From positions 1 to 44,957 of the IMG/VR virus record IMGVR_UViG_3300008219_002937: a DNA stretch of 44,957 nt; one strand, written 5' to 3'. The translations under genes and the position numbers were made by a program. Positions 38,808-44,957 of this stretch are shown here, one piece after another. A model generated the notes under the pieces. It worked only from the letters and a program-made list of their open reading frames with translations. It was not told the origin of the DNA and did no database searches. This DNA is from a virus. Position 1 is the stretch's first letter, and the number at the start of each line of letters is the position of its first letter.

Positions 38808-39165
38808 AATTGAAGAACTGAGTGAGGAGAGCCTTGCGAGCGAGTCTGCAGACTCTATCGAAGAGGTTGAAAAGCTCAAACCGAAGCCGCCACCGAGACT
38901 CGCCCCGGAGGGTATAAGAACATTTACTGTTTGTCGGCAGTTTGATGAGACTGGCGTCTCCGGCGAAGGAGTCGTAATTGAAGGTGTAACTCTGGCCACA
39001 GGGCAGTGTGTTGTACATTGGCTCTTTCCTCCCCCGCGCGGCGGCATTGCTATATTTGACTCAATGAACGACTTTACTACAGTTCATATCAAACCACACC
39101 CCAGCAATAGGACCATCATCACATACGACGACGGGGAGCAACTGGTCTTTGGCACCGATGAATAG
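38791..39165 (+). CDS. DETGVSG-family protein of unknown function
   Basis: 124 residues. An acidic N-terminus (about 1-35) is followed by 'RQFDETGVSGEGVVIEGVTL', then 'QCVVHWLFPP' and 'IHIKPH'-like strands ('TTVHIKPHPSNRTIITYDD'). I recognise the order D-E-T-G-V-S-G ... G-V ... W ... H from a small beta-rich family in phages and bacteria with no assigned function. AGGAG precedes the ATG. It overlaps the Nudix gene by 17 bases and the small membrane protein by 8 bases. Confidence 0.6.
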   Translation: MSEKSEIEELSEESLASESADSIEEVEKLKPKPPPRLAPEGIRTFTVCRQFDETGVSGEGVVIEGVTLATGQCVVHWLFPPPRGGIAIFDSMNDFTTVHIKPHPSNRTIITYDDGEQLVFGTDE

Positions 39166-39337
39166 GGCATCTACCGCGATATTCTTGTTACTGGCTGTCT
39201 TATGGATAACCTTATCGTATGCTTCATATCACGTTAACGGAGAGCTAGATCTTAAGTCGGCGCAGCTTCTAATGACTGGAATTCTCTGCCTAGGTATTGG
39301 AATCATTGTTGCGCTCCACAAGGACGAAGAAAGTTAA
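39158..39337 (+). CDS. Small membrane protein, two helices
   Basis: 59 residues from ATG 39158 (a TTG at 39149 also fits the frame). Two hydrophobic helices, about 6-22 ('IFLLLAVLWITLSYASY') and 32-50 ('LMTGILCLGIGIIVALH'), with a short linker and a charged C-terminus. The layout would fit a small holin or a membrane anchor, but no endolysin is nearby. It overlaps the upstream gene by 8 bases and ends 4 bases before the thioesterase. Confidence 0.55.
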   Translation: MNRASTAIFLLLAVLWITLSYASYHVNGELDLKSAQLLMTGILCLGIGIIVALHKDEES

Positions 39338-39341
39338 AAGT

Positions 39342-39743
39342 ATGGAACTAATATCGACACATTTTGTAAAGACTCAGGATGTAGGCTACCACGGCAATTT
39401 ATTTGGTGGCGTTATGCTAGCATGGTTGGACGAGGCAGCAGCAGGATTTGCAGCCCAGGTCTGTGACACTCCGCAAGTGGTCACTAGGCACATCGCTGGA
39501 TTAACTTTTGAGAAGCCAGTTCGTCCCGGCCAACTAATTAAGATATATGGAGAAGTTGAGAGGATTGGTAAAACTTCAATAACTTTAAATATTGAAGCTC
39601 GCCGTCACAGTGTTTACAACGGAACACAGAAAACAGTGGTGGCAACAGAGATGATCTTTGTTCGCATCGACGGCGATGGAGAGTCAATACCAATAAGCGA
39701 GCGAGTTCGACAAAAATATAGATGTGATGGAGATTTTTCATGA
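39342..39743 (+). CDS. Acyl-CoA thioesterase (hotdog fold, YciA type)
   Basis: 133 residues from ATG 39342; the frame opens at 39297 inside the upstream gene. 'GYHGNLFGGVMLAWLDEAAA' is the hotdog motif with the catalytic Asn and Asp, followed by 'TRHIAGLTFEKPVRPGQLIK' and 'VVATEMIFVRI', in the family order. It cleaves acyl-CoA thioesters to free fatty acid and CoA. In a phage this could alter host membrane lipids or free CoA, or act on another thioester. It overlaps giant protein B by 4 bases (ATGA). Confidence 0.85.
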   Translation: MELISTHFVKTQDVGYHGNLFGGVMLAWLDEAAAGFAAQVCDTPQVVTRHIAGLTFEKPVRPGQLIKIYGEVERIGKTSITLNIEARRHSVYNGTQKTVVATEMIFVRIDGDGESIPISERVRQKYRCDGDFS

Positions 39744-42040
39744 GCTTTCATAATAAATGGAGAGAATTTAAAAAGCAGGGTCCCCTGCTTTTAGAGATAG
39801 ACGAGACGGAAGTTGACCACATTGCAGACTTCTTGTCCGGTATGAAATCAGACGATCTTCCATTCAAACATTTGTTTGGTGATCGCATGCGCCTCCGCCT
39901 TCCATTTAGGAGATCGCCAAAGGATGCGAAGCTATCTGAGTGGGAAGGCTCTTTGCGGAACACATCGTGGGTGGTTGACTGGAAGTCTGGAACAATCTCT
40001 AGAGATGTGAAGAGTGCAAGAAATCAGCAAACAAGAACTGAAAAGATGAAAATTGGCAAGTGGCTAATGAAGTACATAAGGCTTCGGGGAAAATATCAGT
40101 TTTCCAGAAGAGATCAGGAATTCGGCATCGCTAACGATATATTAGCTATTATAGAACCGGAGGGTGAATTCGGTGATCGTGGCGCCCCCTCCGCGGACGC
40201 AGAAGAGGCTAAGAAAAAGCTAGCTAGCTTTGTTTCTTTCGATTGGGCCAGAGACCACACAGAGGAATACGCAAAGAAGATTTTAAGTGTTTATCAAAAG
40301 ACTCGCGGCGAGATGCTTAACATGTCTATCGTTGTGACTCGTCATCCCATCGACGTTTTACGAATGGCTGACTTTGAACACATTCAGTCTTGCCACTCAC
40401 CCCCCTCTCGCGGCGGCGGCGGTTTCTCCTCATACTATCAGTGCGCAGTCGCGGAAGCTCATGGTCATGGCGCTGTTGCCTATATTGTCAATGACGACCA
40501 GTTACAAGAGCTTGTAGGTCCGGACGAGGACGTAAGTGCCCTGGACGATCAAGAATTATTTAGCGACGATGCGCGCGATGTTGAGGGTATTGTGCCGCTC
40601 GCGCGCGTCCGAGTGAGAAGGATTGTTTTCAAGACATCTCAGGATGGTCCCCAGGTCGATTTGGCTGTACCGGAAGAGAGAATCTACGGCCCCGATCTCG
40701 ACGGTTTTCATTCAACTGTGGTCAAGTGGCTGCACACCGCTCAGGAGGGTAGAGAGAAACTATTTCCGAGAAATTCTGAAGGTCAAATTAATCTAGGTCA
40801 GTTTAGCATAGTGGGCGGCACCCAGCAGGACACTAGTGCGAATGATATGTTTCAAACCTTGTATCCAGAGGCCGGACACAGCCACAGAGCCGGATCGAAA
40901 TACTATGGAGCCATTGGAACCAACTATAAACTAGAAGATGAAATCCTAGCAGGCTTGGGCATCGGAACTGCAGCCTTCGAAGCTGAGTTGAAAGATATTG
41001 CAATTGTGTGGGACGAGCAAAATTACAATGTACTTCCGTCCAACTACGAAGATCTAGATCTTAACGATATTTTGCGCAAAATAATCCCTACGATAGAAGT
41101 CGAAGTGGGTGTCAACGCCGAGGATGGAACGACCTGGGCTTCTCTGGCCGCCAGTCAAAAGTTCAGCATTCCCGTGTCTGAATTCAAAGGCCGCGCGACC
41201 GCCGGTAGATTATACAATGATCTGGATCATATAAAAGATGAATTCAACGATATGGGAGTGGATTGGATTGACAGCATTACGGTTGGCCCCCAACGCCGGC
41301 ACGACGGAGAAGATATGAATAACATTTATATAAACTTTAAGATGGGGTCTGAGAGGGTTTCCTACTACCCCTACATCCACGACCCCACGGAACTAGAGAG
41401 GGTTTTAGACAACTTGGCAAAATTCCACTCAGATCGCGAAGGCTGGAAGTCAGAGCTTGAAATGATGCTCAAGCGGTACGATCTGCTAGAGGGCGCCGAA
41501 CTTTATCAACTAGCCCAGGAGGTTGATAATGCAACCTTTGATGAAAACGGGTGGGACACCGAGGTGGACGATCCGTATAATCCCACAGAGTTGACAGCTG
41601 ATATATGGGGCATAGAAGTTCGCAAAGACGCTGCCGGCCCCCAGACAGATCGGATACTTTCCTCGCGCGATTTTAAAATTGCTTTAAAGAAAGCTATAGT
41701 CTTATCCGCTACACAGAAAGCTTCAGTTGGCGACATTCAATATCCGCCTTACAGCTTCAGCGCAACACACATAAAAGAAAAGACGTACCAATACAGACTT
41801 CATTTTGGAGTCACGGACGATTCTTCGGATGCGCAGGTGGCTGTCCTAACCGCCGTGCTAAAACATTTAGATGCAGATGATATACAATTAATTGTCGACA
41901 GGACTTTATCAGACATAGTTAATACCGATTCCGACACTGCTCAGAAAAGGTTGAAGGCCATGACCCAAGACTCTGCAAAAGAGCCAGCTTCGGAAACATC
42001 AAAATTGTTCGAAGGCTGGAGAAGGTATGTTAAAAAATAG
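39740..42040 (+). CDS. Giant phage protein B of unknown function, paralogue of the protein at 30438
   Basis: 766 residues. It shares with protein A, in order: an N-terminal 'NKWREFKKQ' helix, 'FKHLFGDRMRLRLPFRRS' (42-59), 'RHPIDVLRM' (201-209), 'QSCH' (216-219), a later Cys235, 'AEAHGHGAVAYIV', 'RVRRIVF', 'AVPEERIYG' and 'VKWL'. It lacks the long C-terminal extension of A and ends 'SKLFEGWRRYVKK'. The two are diverged paralogues, not a recent copy. Function unknown; the conserved Cys-His region is the likely active or metal site. Confidence 0.7.
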   Translation: MSFHNKWREFKKQGPLLLEIDETEVDHIADFLSGMKSDDLPFKHLFGDRMRLRLPFRRSPKDAKLSEWEGSLRNTSWVVDWKSGTISRDVKSARNQQTRTEKMKIGKWLMKYIRLRGKYQFSRRDQEFGIANDILAIIEPEGEFGDRGAPSADAEEAKKKLASFVSFDWARDHTEEYAKKILSVYQKTRGEMLNMSIVVTRHPIDVLRMADFEHIQSCHSPPSRGGGGFSSYYQCAVAEAHGHGAVAYIVNDDQLQELVGPDEDVSALDDQELFSDDARDVEGIVPLARVRVRRIVFKTSQDGPQVDLAVPEERIYGPDLDGFHSTVVKWLHTAQEGREKLFPRNSEGQINLGQFSIVGGTQQDTSANDMFQTLYPEAGHSHRAGSKYYGAIGTNYKLEDEILAGLGIGTAAFEAELKDIAIVWDEQNYNVLPSNYEDLDLNDILRKIIPTIEVEVGVNAEDGTTWASLAASQKFSIPVSEFKGRATAGRLYNDLDHIKDEFNDMGVDWIDSITVGPQRRHDGEDMNNIYINFKMGSERVSYYPYIHDPTELERVLDNLAKFHSDREGWKSELEMMLKRYDLLEGAELYQLAQEVDNATFDENGWDTEVDDPYNPTELTADIWGIEVRKDAAGPQTDRILSSRDFKIALKKAIVLSATQKASVGDIQYPPYSFSATHIKEKTYQYRLHFGVTDDSSDAQVAVLTAVLKHLDADDIQLIVDRTLSDIVNTDSDTAQKRLKAMTQDSAKEPASETSKLFEGWRRYVKK

Positions 42041-42131
42041 TCAGGTTGTATGCCCAAATTGTAAGATGCCTTTACAGGACACTGAAGACTGTATATACTG
42101 TGATTACAAGGAGAAAAAGGGTGATAAATAA
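42027..42131 (+). CDS. Micro zinc-ribbon protein, 34 residues
   Basis: ATG 42027 lies in the end of giant protein B after GAAGGT; it ends at TAA 42129-42131. The product has two C-x2-C knuckles 9 residues apart ('VVCPNCKMPL' and 'DCIYCDY') and a Lys-rich tail, enough for one zinc. It overlaps the HAD gene that follows. The knuckles and the tight nesting support a real gene, but its size makes chance possible. Confidence 0.55.
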   Translation: MLKNSQVVCPNCKMPLQDTEDCIYCDYKEKKGDK

Positions 42132-42921
42132 GATCTTAGATTGGTTTAGGGGTACTCCCCACCCGGCTACCGCTATTTTATCTGACGATCCGTCTGCGAA
42201 TTATATCGTATTTTTAGATATGGACGGGGTTTTAGTTGATATGACTAAATTGACGGTAAAAATTATAAACGAAAATCTAGCCATGCTTAGAGATGGCACA
42301 CCAGTCGAGGAAATACACCCCAGACCCTCAGAGCCAACATACAAGAGAACGTCTAGCCTTTATTTGAATGCTAGAAAGCAATTAGAGAAGCTAGCCGCAC
42401 TCATGGAGGAAGCCGGCGAAGAAACCATCACATACGCGAGGTTTGAACACTTAACGTTCCTGAAAGACACCGACGCACTTCGAAGCGGTTTGGAGCTTCA
42501 AGTGGGTGAATATTTCTTGTCCATGGCCACTGGCAACAGGGACTTTTGGATGAACATGGAGGCTCTACCCAATGCTCAAAAATTAGTAGACATGGGGAAT
42601 CTAGTCTCCGACGCCTCCGGTGGAGTTAGAATTCTATCCGCGCCGCTGGACAATATAGTTGTTAAAGCGAAGAGAGACTGGGTAAAGGAAAACCTGAAAA
42701 ACGTACAACCAGAGAATGTTTTCATCGAGAGAGACAAAGGTAAGTTCTTATCAGACTACGAGATGCCTGCGGGAACAGTTCCAATACTTATCGATGATCG
42801 GGAAAAGTACAGGAGTGCTTTTGAGTCATCCGGCGGAAAAACGATTCCGTACAATCCGCAAAAAGTTCGCAAATCATTTAAACTAGCCAAGTCCATTCTA
42901 AAGAAAATTATCAGCCGCTAG
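42121..42921 (+). CDS. HAD-superfamily phosphatase, 5'-nucleotidase-like
   Basis: 266 residues from GTG 42121, which has AAGGAG 7 bases upstream; the frame is open to 42046 but that would run over the micro zinc-ribbon gene. 'IVFLDMDGVLVDMTKL' holds the two catalytic Asp residues. 'FLSMATGNRDFWMN' supplies the Ser/Thr motif, a Lys is near 'VVKAKRDWVKE', and 'PILIDDREKY' gives the second Asp pair. This order fits 5'(3')-deoxyribonucleotidases or small-molecule phosphatases. It is the last gene before the GDLV array. Confidence 0.75.
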   Translation: MINKILDWFRGTPHPATAILSDDPSANYIVFLDMDGVLVDMTKLTVKIINENLAMLRDGTPVEEIHPRPSEPTYKRTSSLYLNARKQLEKLAALMEEAGEETITYARFEHLTFLKDTDALRSGLELQVGEYFLSMATGNRDFWMNMEALPNAQKLVDMGNLVSDASGGVRILSAPLDNIVVKAKRDWVKENLKNVQPENVFIERDKGKFLSDYEMPAGTVPILIDDREKYRSAFESSGGKTIPYNPQKVRKSFKLAKSILKKIISR

Positions 42922-42950
42922 ACATTAAATATATCTAATTGAGGGGGCAT

Positions 42951-43196
42951 ATGCTACAAAAACAAATGAAGTTTTGTGTTGGCGATTTGGTGAGGTTCGC
43001 CGGATGGTCCGATCCTGTCAACGTACTGGACGATCATAAGATGGATCCGGGTACCCTTGGCATAGTCATACAAGTTACGCCACCCGTTGAGGGGGAGGGG
43101 TATCTTATGGTGGAAGAATATCTCGTTTGTTGGCCCCGCGACAGCGCGTTCTGGATGTATGAAAACGAAATGGAATTAGTTAACGGTGTCAGATAG
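42951..43196 (+). CDS. GDLV-array protein 1
   Basis: 81 residues from ATG 42951 after GAGGGGGC. 'MKFCVGDLVRFAGWSD' opens the fold, 'GTLGIVIQV' is the second strand and 'EYLVCWPRDSAFWMYENE' the last. The pattern (V)GDLV ... G(I/V)V ... (V/Y)xW ... W is shared by the six following small genes and suggests a small SH3- or KOW-like barrel. Function unknown. It overlaps gene 2 by 11 bases. Confidence 0.6.
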   Translation: MLQKQMKFCVGDLVRFAGWSDPVNVLDDHKMDPGTLGIVIQVTPPVEGEGYLMVEEYLVCWPRDSAFWMYENEMELVNGVR

Positions 43197-43389
43197 AAAC
43201 ATTGAGGTGGGCGATCTAGTGTGCCTGTCGCAACTTGAGCTTTCATTTTCTGAACAACCGACCGACCGTGGTCTAGTCATTGACATCGACAATGGTTTCT
43301 ATTTGGTACATTGGTCGATTGGCCCCCCTACTCGGTCTTGGCAAACCATCGAGGAAATAATCAAATTAAATCAATATTGTCTTGATTAA
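43186..43389 (+). CDS. GDLV-array protein 2
   Basis: 67 residues, GTG start inside gene 1. 'IEVGDLVCLSQLEL', 'RGLVIDI' and 'YLVHWSIGPPTRSW' follow the family order, ending with a short helix. GTG start and overlap suggest translation coupled to gene 1. No function known. Confidence 0.58.
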   Translation: MSDRNIEVGDLVCLSQLELSFSEQPTDRGLVIDIDNGFYLVHWSIGPPTRSWQTIEEIIKLNQYCLD

Positions 43390-43411
43390 TTCTGCGTTTC
43401 TAGTTATAATA

Positions 43412-43651
43412 ATGGTAAAGAAGAGTAGTAAAAGTAGATATAACATAGGAGATCTGATAACAATATCAGAGGAATTAAGATCAATAACATCAGATTCCGA
43501 ACCCCCCTTACTTGGGATAGTTTTTGGTGTTAGAGAATCCGGCAATTTTGATATGCATGAGTATCAAATTCTTTGGCAGGACCCCGGGGAGAATATGTCG
43601 AGCGAGGAACAGTGGTATCCAGAAATGTTTTTACAAGGTGTTAAGAAATGA
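43412..43651 (+). CDS. GDLV-array protein 3
   Basis: 79 residues from ATG 43412; a TTG at 43382 overlapping gene 2 is an alternative start with no better ribosome site. 'YNIGDLITISEEL', 'LLGIVFGV' and 'YQILWQDPGE' plus 'EQWYPEMFL' fit the family. A TTGATT-17-TATAAT pair at 43382-43410 sits just before the ATG, but a start from it would fall inside the gene. The stop overlaps gene 4 by 4 bases. Confidence 0.55.
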   Translation: MVKKSSKSRYNIGDLITISEELRSITSDSEPPLLGIVFGVRESGNFDMHEYQILWQDPGENMSSEEQWYPEMFLQGVKK

Positions 43652-43848
43652 AGAATAGAGAATTTAATTTAGGTGATCTGGTTAAACACGAGCTGAGTGG
43701 TTTGGGGATTATCATGGATAGGGCATATGTCGAGACAACTGGCGGCGCGCGCTATGCCTATGGCTGGAGAGTATCTTTTCTAAATGGAGAAAACTTTAAC
43801 GCGTCCAACGACTCGCTGATTCTCATGAACGAGAAAAAGAAAAAGTGA
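43648..43848 (+). CDS. GDLV-array protein 4
   Basis: 66 residues. 'FNLGDLVKHELSGLGIIMDR' followed by 'YAYGWRVSFLNGENFNASND' gives the GDLV strand, the G(I/V) strand and the W strand in order. Overlaps genes 3 and 5 by 4 bases each, so it is translated with them. Lys-rich C-terminus. Confidence 0.6.
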   Translation: MKNREFNLGDLVKHELSGLGIIMDRAYVETTGGARYAYGWRVSFLNGENFNASNDSLILMNEKKKK

Positions 43849-44063
43849 TAGAAATTGGCGATCTTATCGCCTGGACTACCAACGCTAGCGACTCCGAACA
43901 GGTGGGTATCGTTATATCCGATATCACCCTCGACCGCAACGCCGTCCGAGTGCGCTGGCTTAGGCCCTATGAGTGCAATGGTGATATCATCTGGGAAGAC
44001 GAAGTGTGGACCTACAGATGTCGTATGCTCTCTAGATCTAGGCCGGCCAAAGCTTCAAGCTAA
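43845..44063 (+). CDS. GDLV-array protein 5
   Basis: 72 residues, GTG start overlapping gene 4. 'IEIGDLIAWTTNA', 'QVGIVISDI' and 'AVRVRWLRPYE' match the family, with an extra 'EDEVWTYRCRML' strand. A second frame also appears open here, but only this one carries the shared motifs. Confidence 0.6.
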   Translation: MIEIGDLIAWTTNASDSEQVGIVISDITLDRNAVRVRWLRPYECNGDIIWEDEVWTYRCRMLSRSRPAKASS

Positions 44064-44075
44064 ACAGTATATGGT

Positions 44076-44309
44076 ATGCCGTCCCTTCCGAAACTAAAAG
44101 CAGGAGATCTTGTAACGCACGTAAGTCAAACGTGGGTCCTGGGCACGGTCATCATGACAGCCATTACAATTGCCGGCCACTCTGTTTGCGAGGTCGTCGT
44201 CATAAGAGACAGACTAGATCCAGAAAATGTAGGAAAGGTTAAGTACCTTAATCGATGTTATTGGACCCTTGTTGAAGACTCAAAAAAAAATAAAACAAAC
44301 CTTGACTAA
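44076..44309 (+). CDS. GDLV-array protein 6
   Basis: 77 residues. 'LKAGDLVTHVSQTWVLGTVI' merges the first two family strands, and 'VVVIRDRLDP' with 'RCYWTLVED' completes the order. Its 3' end overlaps the promoter at 44302. Lys-rich C-terminus ('SKKNKTNLD'). Confidence 0.58.
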   Translation: MPSLPKLKAGDLVTHVSQTWVLGTVIMTAITIAGHSVCEVVVIRDRLDPENVGKVKYLNRCYWTLVEDSKKNKTNLD

Positions 44310-44330
44310 TATAGATACACGTGCTAATGT
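44302..44330 (+). promoter_or_regulatory. Probable sigma70-type promoter
   Basis: TTGACT (44302-44307), 17-base spacer, TAATGT (44325-44330). A TGAGT/ACTCA inverted repeat (44341-44359) would lie at the 5' end of the RNA, ahead of the ribosome site AAAGGAG of the gene at 44381. Confidence 0.65.
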
Positions 44331-44380
44331 AGAGGAGTGGTGAGTGACTTAAATACTCATCGGCCGAAAGGAGATAAATT

Positions 44381-44560
44381 ATGGAAGAGCTTGTATCTTA
44401 TATTCGCGATGCACTGGAAGGCAAATGTTCCGCTCGTAGTCTCGATGACGAAGATGATTTTGAGGCAGTAATGGAAGAAATAACTCAGGCAATATTTGCT
44501 TGGGTTGATGATCATGGGGAAGCTGCGTTTGCTTATGGTTCGCCTCGCGACGAATGGTGA
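44381..44560 (+). CDS. Small acidic protein, 59 residues, function unknown
   Basis: ATG 44381 after AAAGGAGATAAATT, a strong ribosome site, ending TGA at 44558-44560. Acidic, helical, with 'LDDEDDFEAVMEEITQAIFA' in the middle. It is not GDLV-type, but it lies between array members 6 and 7 and starts the unit of the promoter at 44302. No family recognised. Confidence 0.62.
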   Translation: MEELVSYIRDALEGKCSARSLDDEDDFEAVMEEITQAIFAWVDDHGEAAFAYGSPRDEW

Positions 44561-44567
44561 ACGAGAT

Positions 44568-44780
44568 ATGATCCGATGCAAAGTGGGCGACTTGGTAGAG
44601 TATCAAGGGCAGATAGGACTGGTCGTTGCGCACAAGCTATATGATGCGAAGCGTGACGGCTACTTAGTTAGATTTAGCAACGATTCCCATATGGGCACAG
44701 AGTTGCTTCTGCCGTCTGAAGTAAGAATTATCTATATTGCAAAAAACATTGAAAACCCAGTTGACATGCTGAGTTTTTAA
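44568..44780 (+). CDS. GDLV-array protein 7
   Basis: 70 residues from ATG 44568; the frame opens at 44496 inside the acidic gene, but the family motif begins right after this ATG. 'RCKVGDLVEYQGQIGLVVAH' and 'GYLVRFSNDSHMGTELLLP' match the family order. It ends within the promoter of the tRNA gene. Confidence 0.6.
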   Translation: MIRCKVGDLVEYQGQIGLVVAHKLYDAKRDGYLVRFSNDSHMGTELLLPSEVRIIYIAKNIENPVDMLSF

Positions 44781-44789
44781 TGATAATAT
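44761..44789 (+). promoter_or_regulatory. Sigma70-type promoter upstream of tRNA-Lys
   Basis: TTGACA (44761-44766), 17-base spacer, TAATAT (44784-44789). The start would be near 44796, 18 bases before the tRNA 5' end. Confidence 0.7.
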
Positions 44790-44813
44790 TAAGGCATGAG
44801 GTTGATTGAAACT

Positions 44814-44889
44814 GGACCCATAGCTCAACCGGTAGAGCACTGAACTTTTAATTCATTGGTTGTAGGTTCAAGTCCTACTGGGTTCACCA
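44814..44889 (+). tRNA. tRNA-Lys (anticodon TTT)
   Basis: 76 bases with encoded CCA. Acceptor stem GGACCCA with TGGGTTC (one G-U pair), D-arm GCTC/GAGC, anticodon loop CTTTTAA in a CTGAA/TTCAT stem whose outer pair is mismatched (C-T), T-arm GTAGG TTCAAGT CCTAC, variable loop of 5. The TTT anticodon reads Lys AAA/AAG codons, which are common in this window. The last 68 bases after it hold no gene I can support. Confidence 0.93.
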
Positions 44890-44957
44890 ATCAACATTCT
44901 TGTCGTTTTCCTGCGAAGTTAAAAAGGATACGATGAGTCAGTTTATTTAGTCAAGGA

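Noticed and set aside
43382-43410. TTGATT-17-TATAAT promoter before GDLV gene 3.
   Set aside because: The transcript would start inside the gene, after its best ATG, and the -10 abuts the ATG. Probably a chance match within an AT-rich overlap.
1-44957. CRISPR arrays, insertion sequences or integrase/attachment sites.
   Set aside because: No regularly spaced repeats, transposase or integrase genes, or terminal inverted repeats were seen; the only mobile-type gene is the HNH endonuclease.

Overview
The window is one unbroken, single-strand (all +) stretch of a large tailed double-stranded DNA phage genome, most likely a myovirus with a T4-like replication core. Evidence: a gp32-type single-strand DNA-binding protein, a UvsX/RecA recombinase, a DnaB/gp41-type helicase, an RNase H/FEN-type 5'-3' exonuclease, tightly overlapping genes (many ATGA junctions), a phage-type Dam methylase, a terminal tRNA-Lys and many small phage-type orphans. 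Two genes encode lipoproteins with signal peptides, so the host should have a diderm envelope. One of these lipoproteins is a vWA protein ending in an Asp-rich DDDDS tail, a style I associate with deltaproteobacterial or myxobacterial lineages; that host guess is weak. Class II (B12-dependent) ribonucleotide reductase and the small-protein repertoire suggest an aquatic, probably marine phage.

Layout. 1-1.5 kb: end of a structural gene and a large virion-like orphan. 1.5-18 kb: replication and nucleotide block (short family A polymerase, MazG-like pyrophosphohydrolase, FtsZ/tubulin-like GTPase, gp32-like SSB, Smr-like protein, RecA/UvsX, dCMP deaminase-like enzyme, exonuclease, helicase, class II RNR, GroES-like protein, a sugar-nucleotidyltransferase-like protein, full DnaE). 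18-23 kb: purine block (broken PurA copy, HNH endonuclease, intact PurA, ClpP, Dam, IMPDH/GMPR family enzyme) and a mini sigma-region-4 protein. 23-30 kb: acidic repeat protein, second ClpP, a 539-residue orphan, GroEL, small orphans, cupin, Hsp20. 30-42 kb: two very large paralogous orphans flanking a secreted protease/vWA lipoprotein pair and a set of small enzymes (phosphomannomutase-like HAD, Pol-beta-type nucleotidyltransferase, Nudix, thioesterase). 43-45 kb: a tandem family of seven small 'GDLV' beta-rich proteins, then tRNA-Lys.

How the parts fit. The phage brings its own replisome, DNA precursor supply (RNR, deaminase, MazG-like enzyme, PurA plus an IMPDH/GMPR at the IMP branch point) and an unusually full protein-quality kit (GroES-like, GroEL, Hsp20, two ClpP-like peptidases, one lipoprotein trypsin-like protease). 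Three internal transcription units begin at sigma70-type promoters that sit inside, or directly abut, intrinsic terminator hairpins. Readthrough RNA from upstream would fold the terminator, while RNA started at the embedded promoter lacks all or part of the 5' arm. This recurring design, the FtsZ-like GTPase, the lipoprotein pair with its structured leader, the giant paralogues and the GDLV array are the best candidates for something undescribed.
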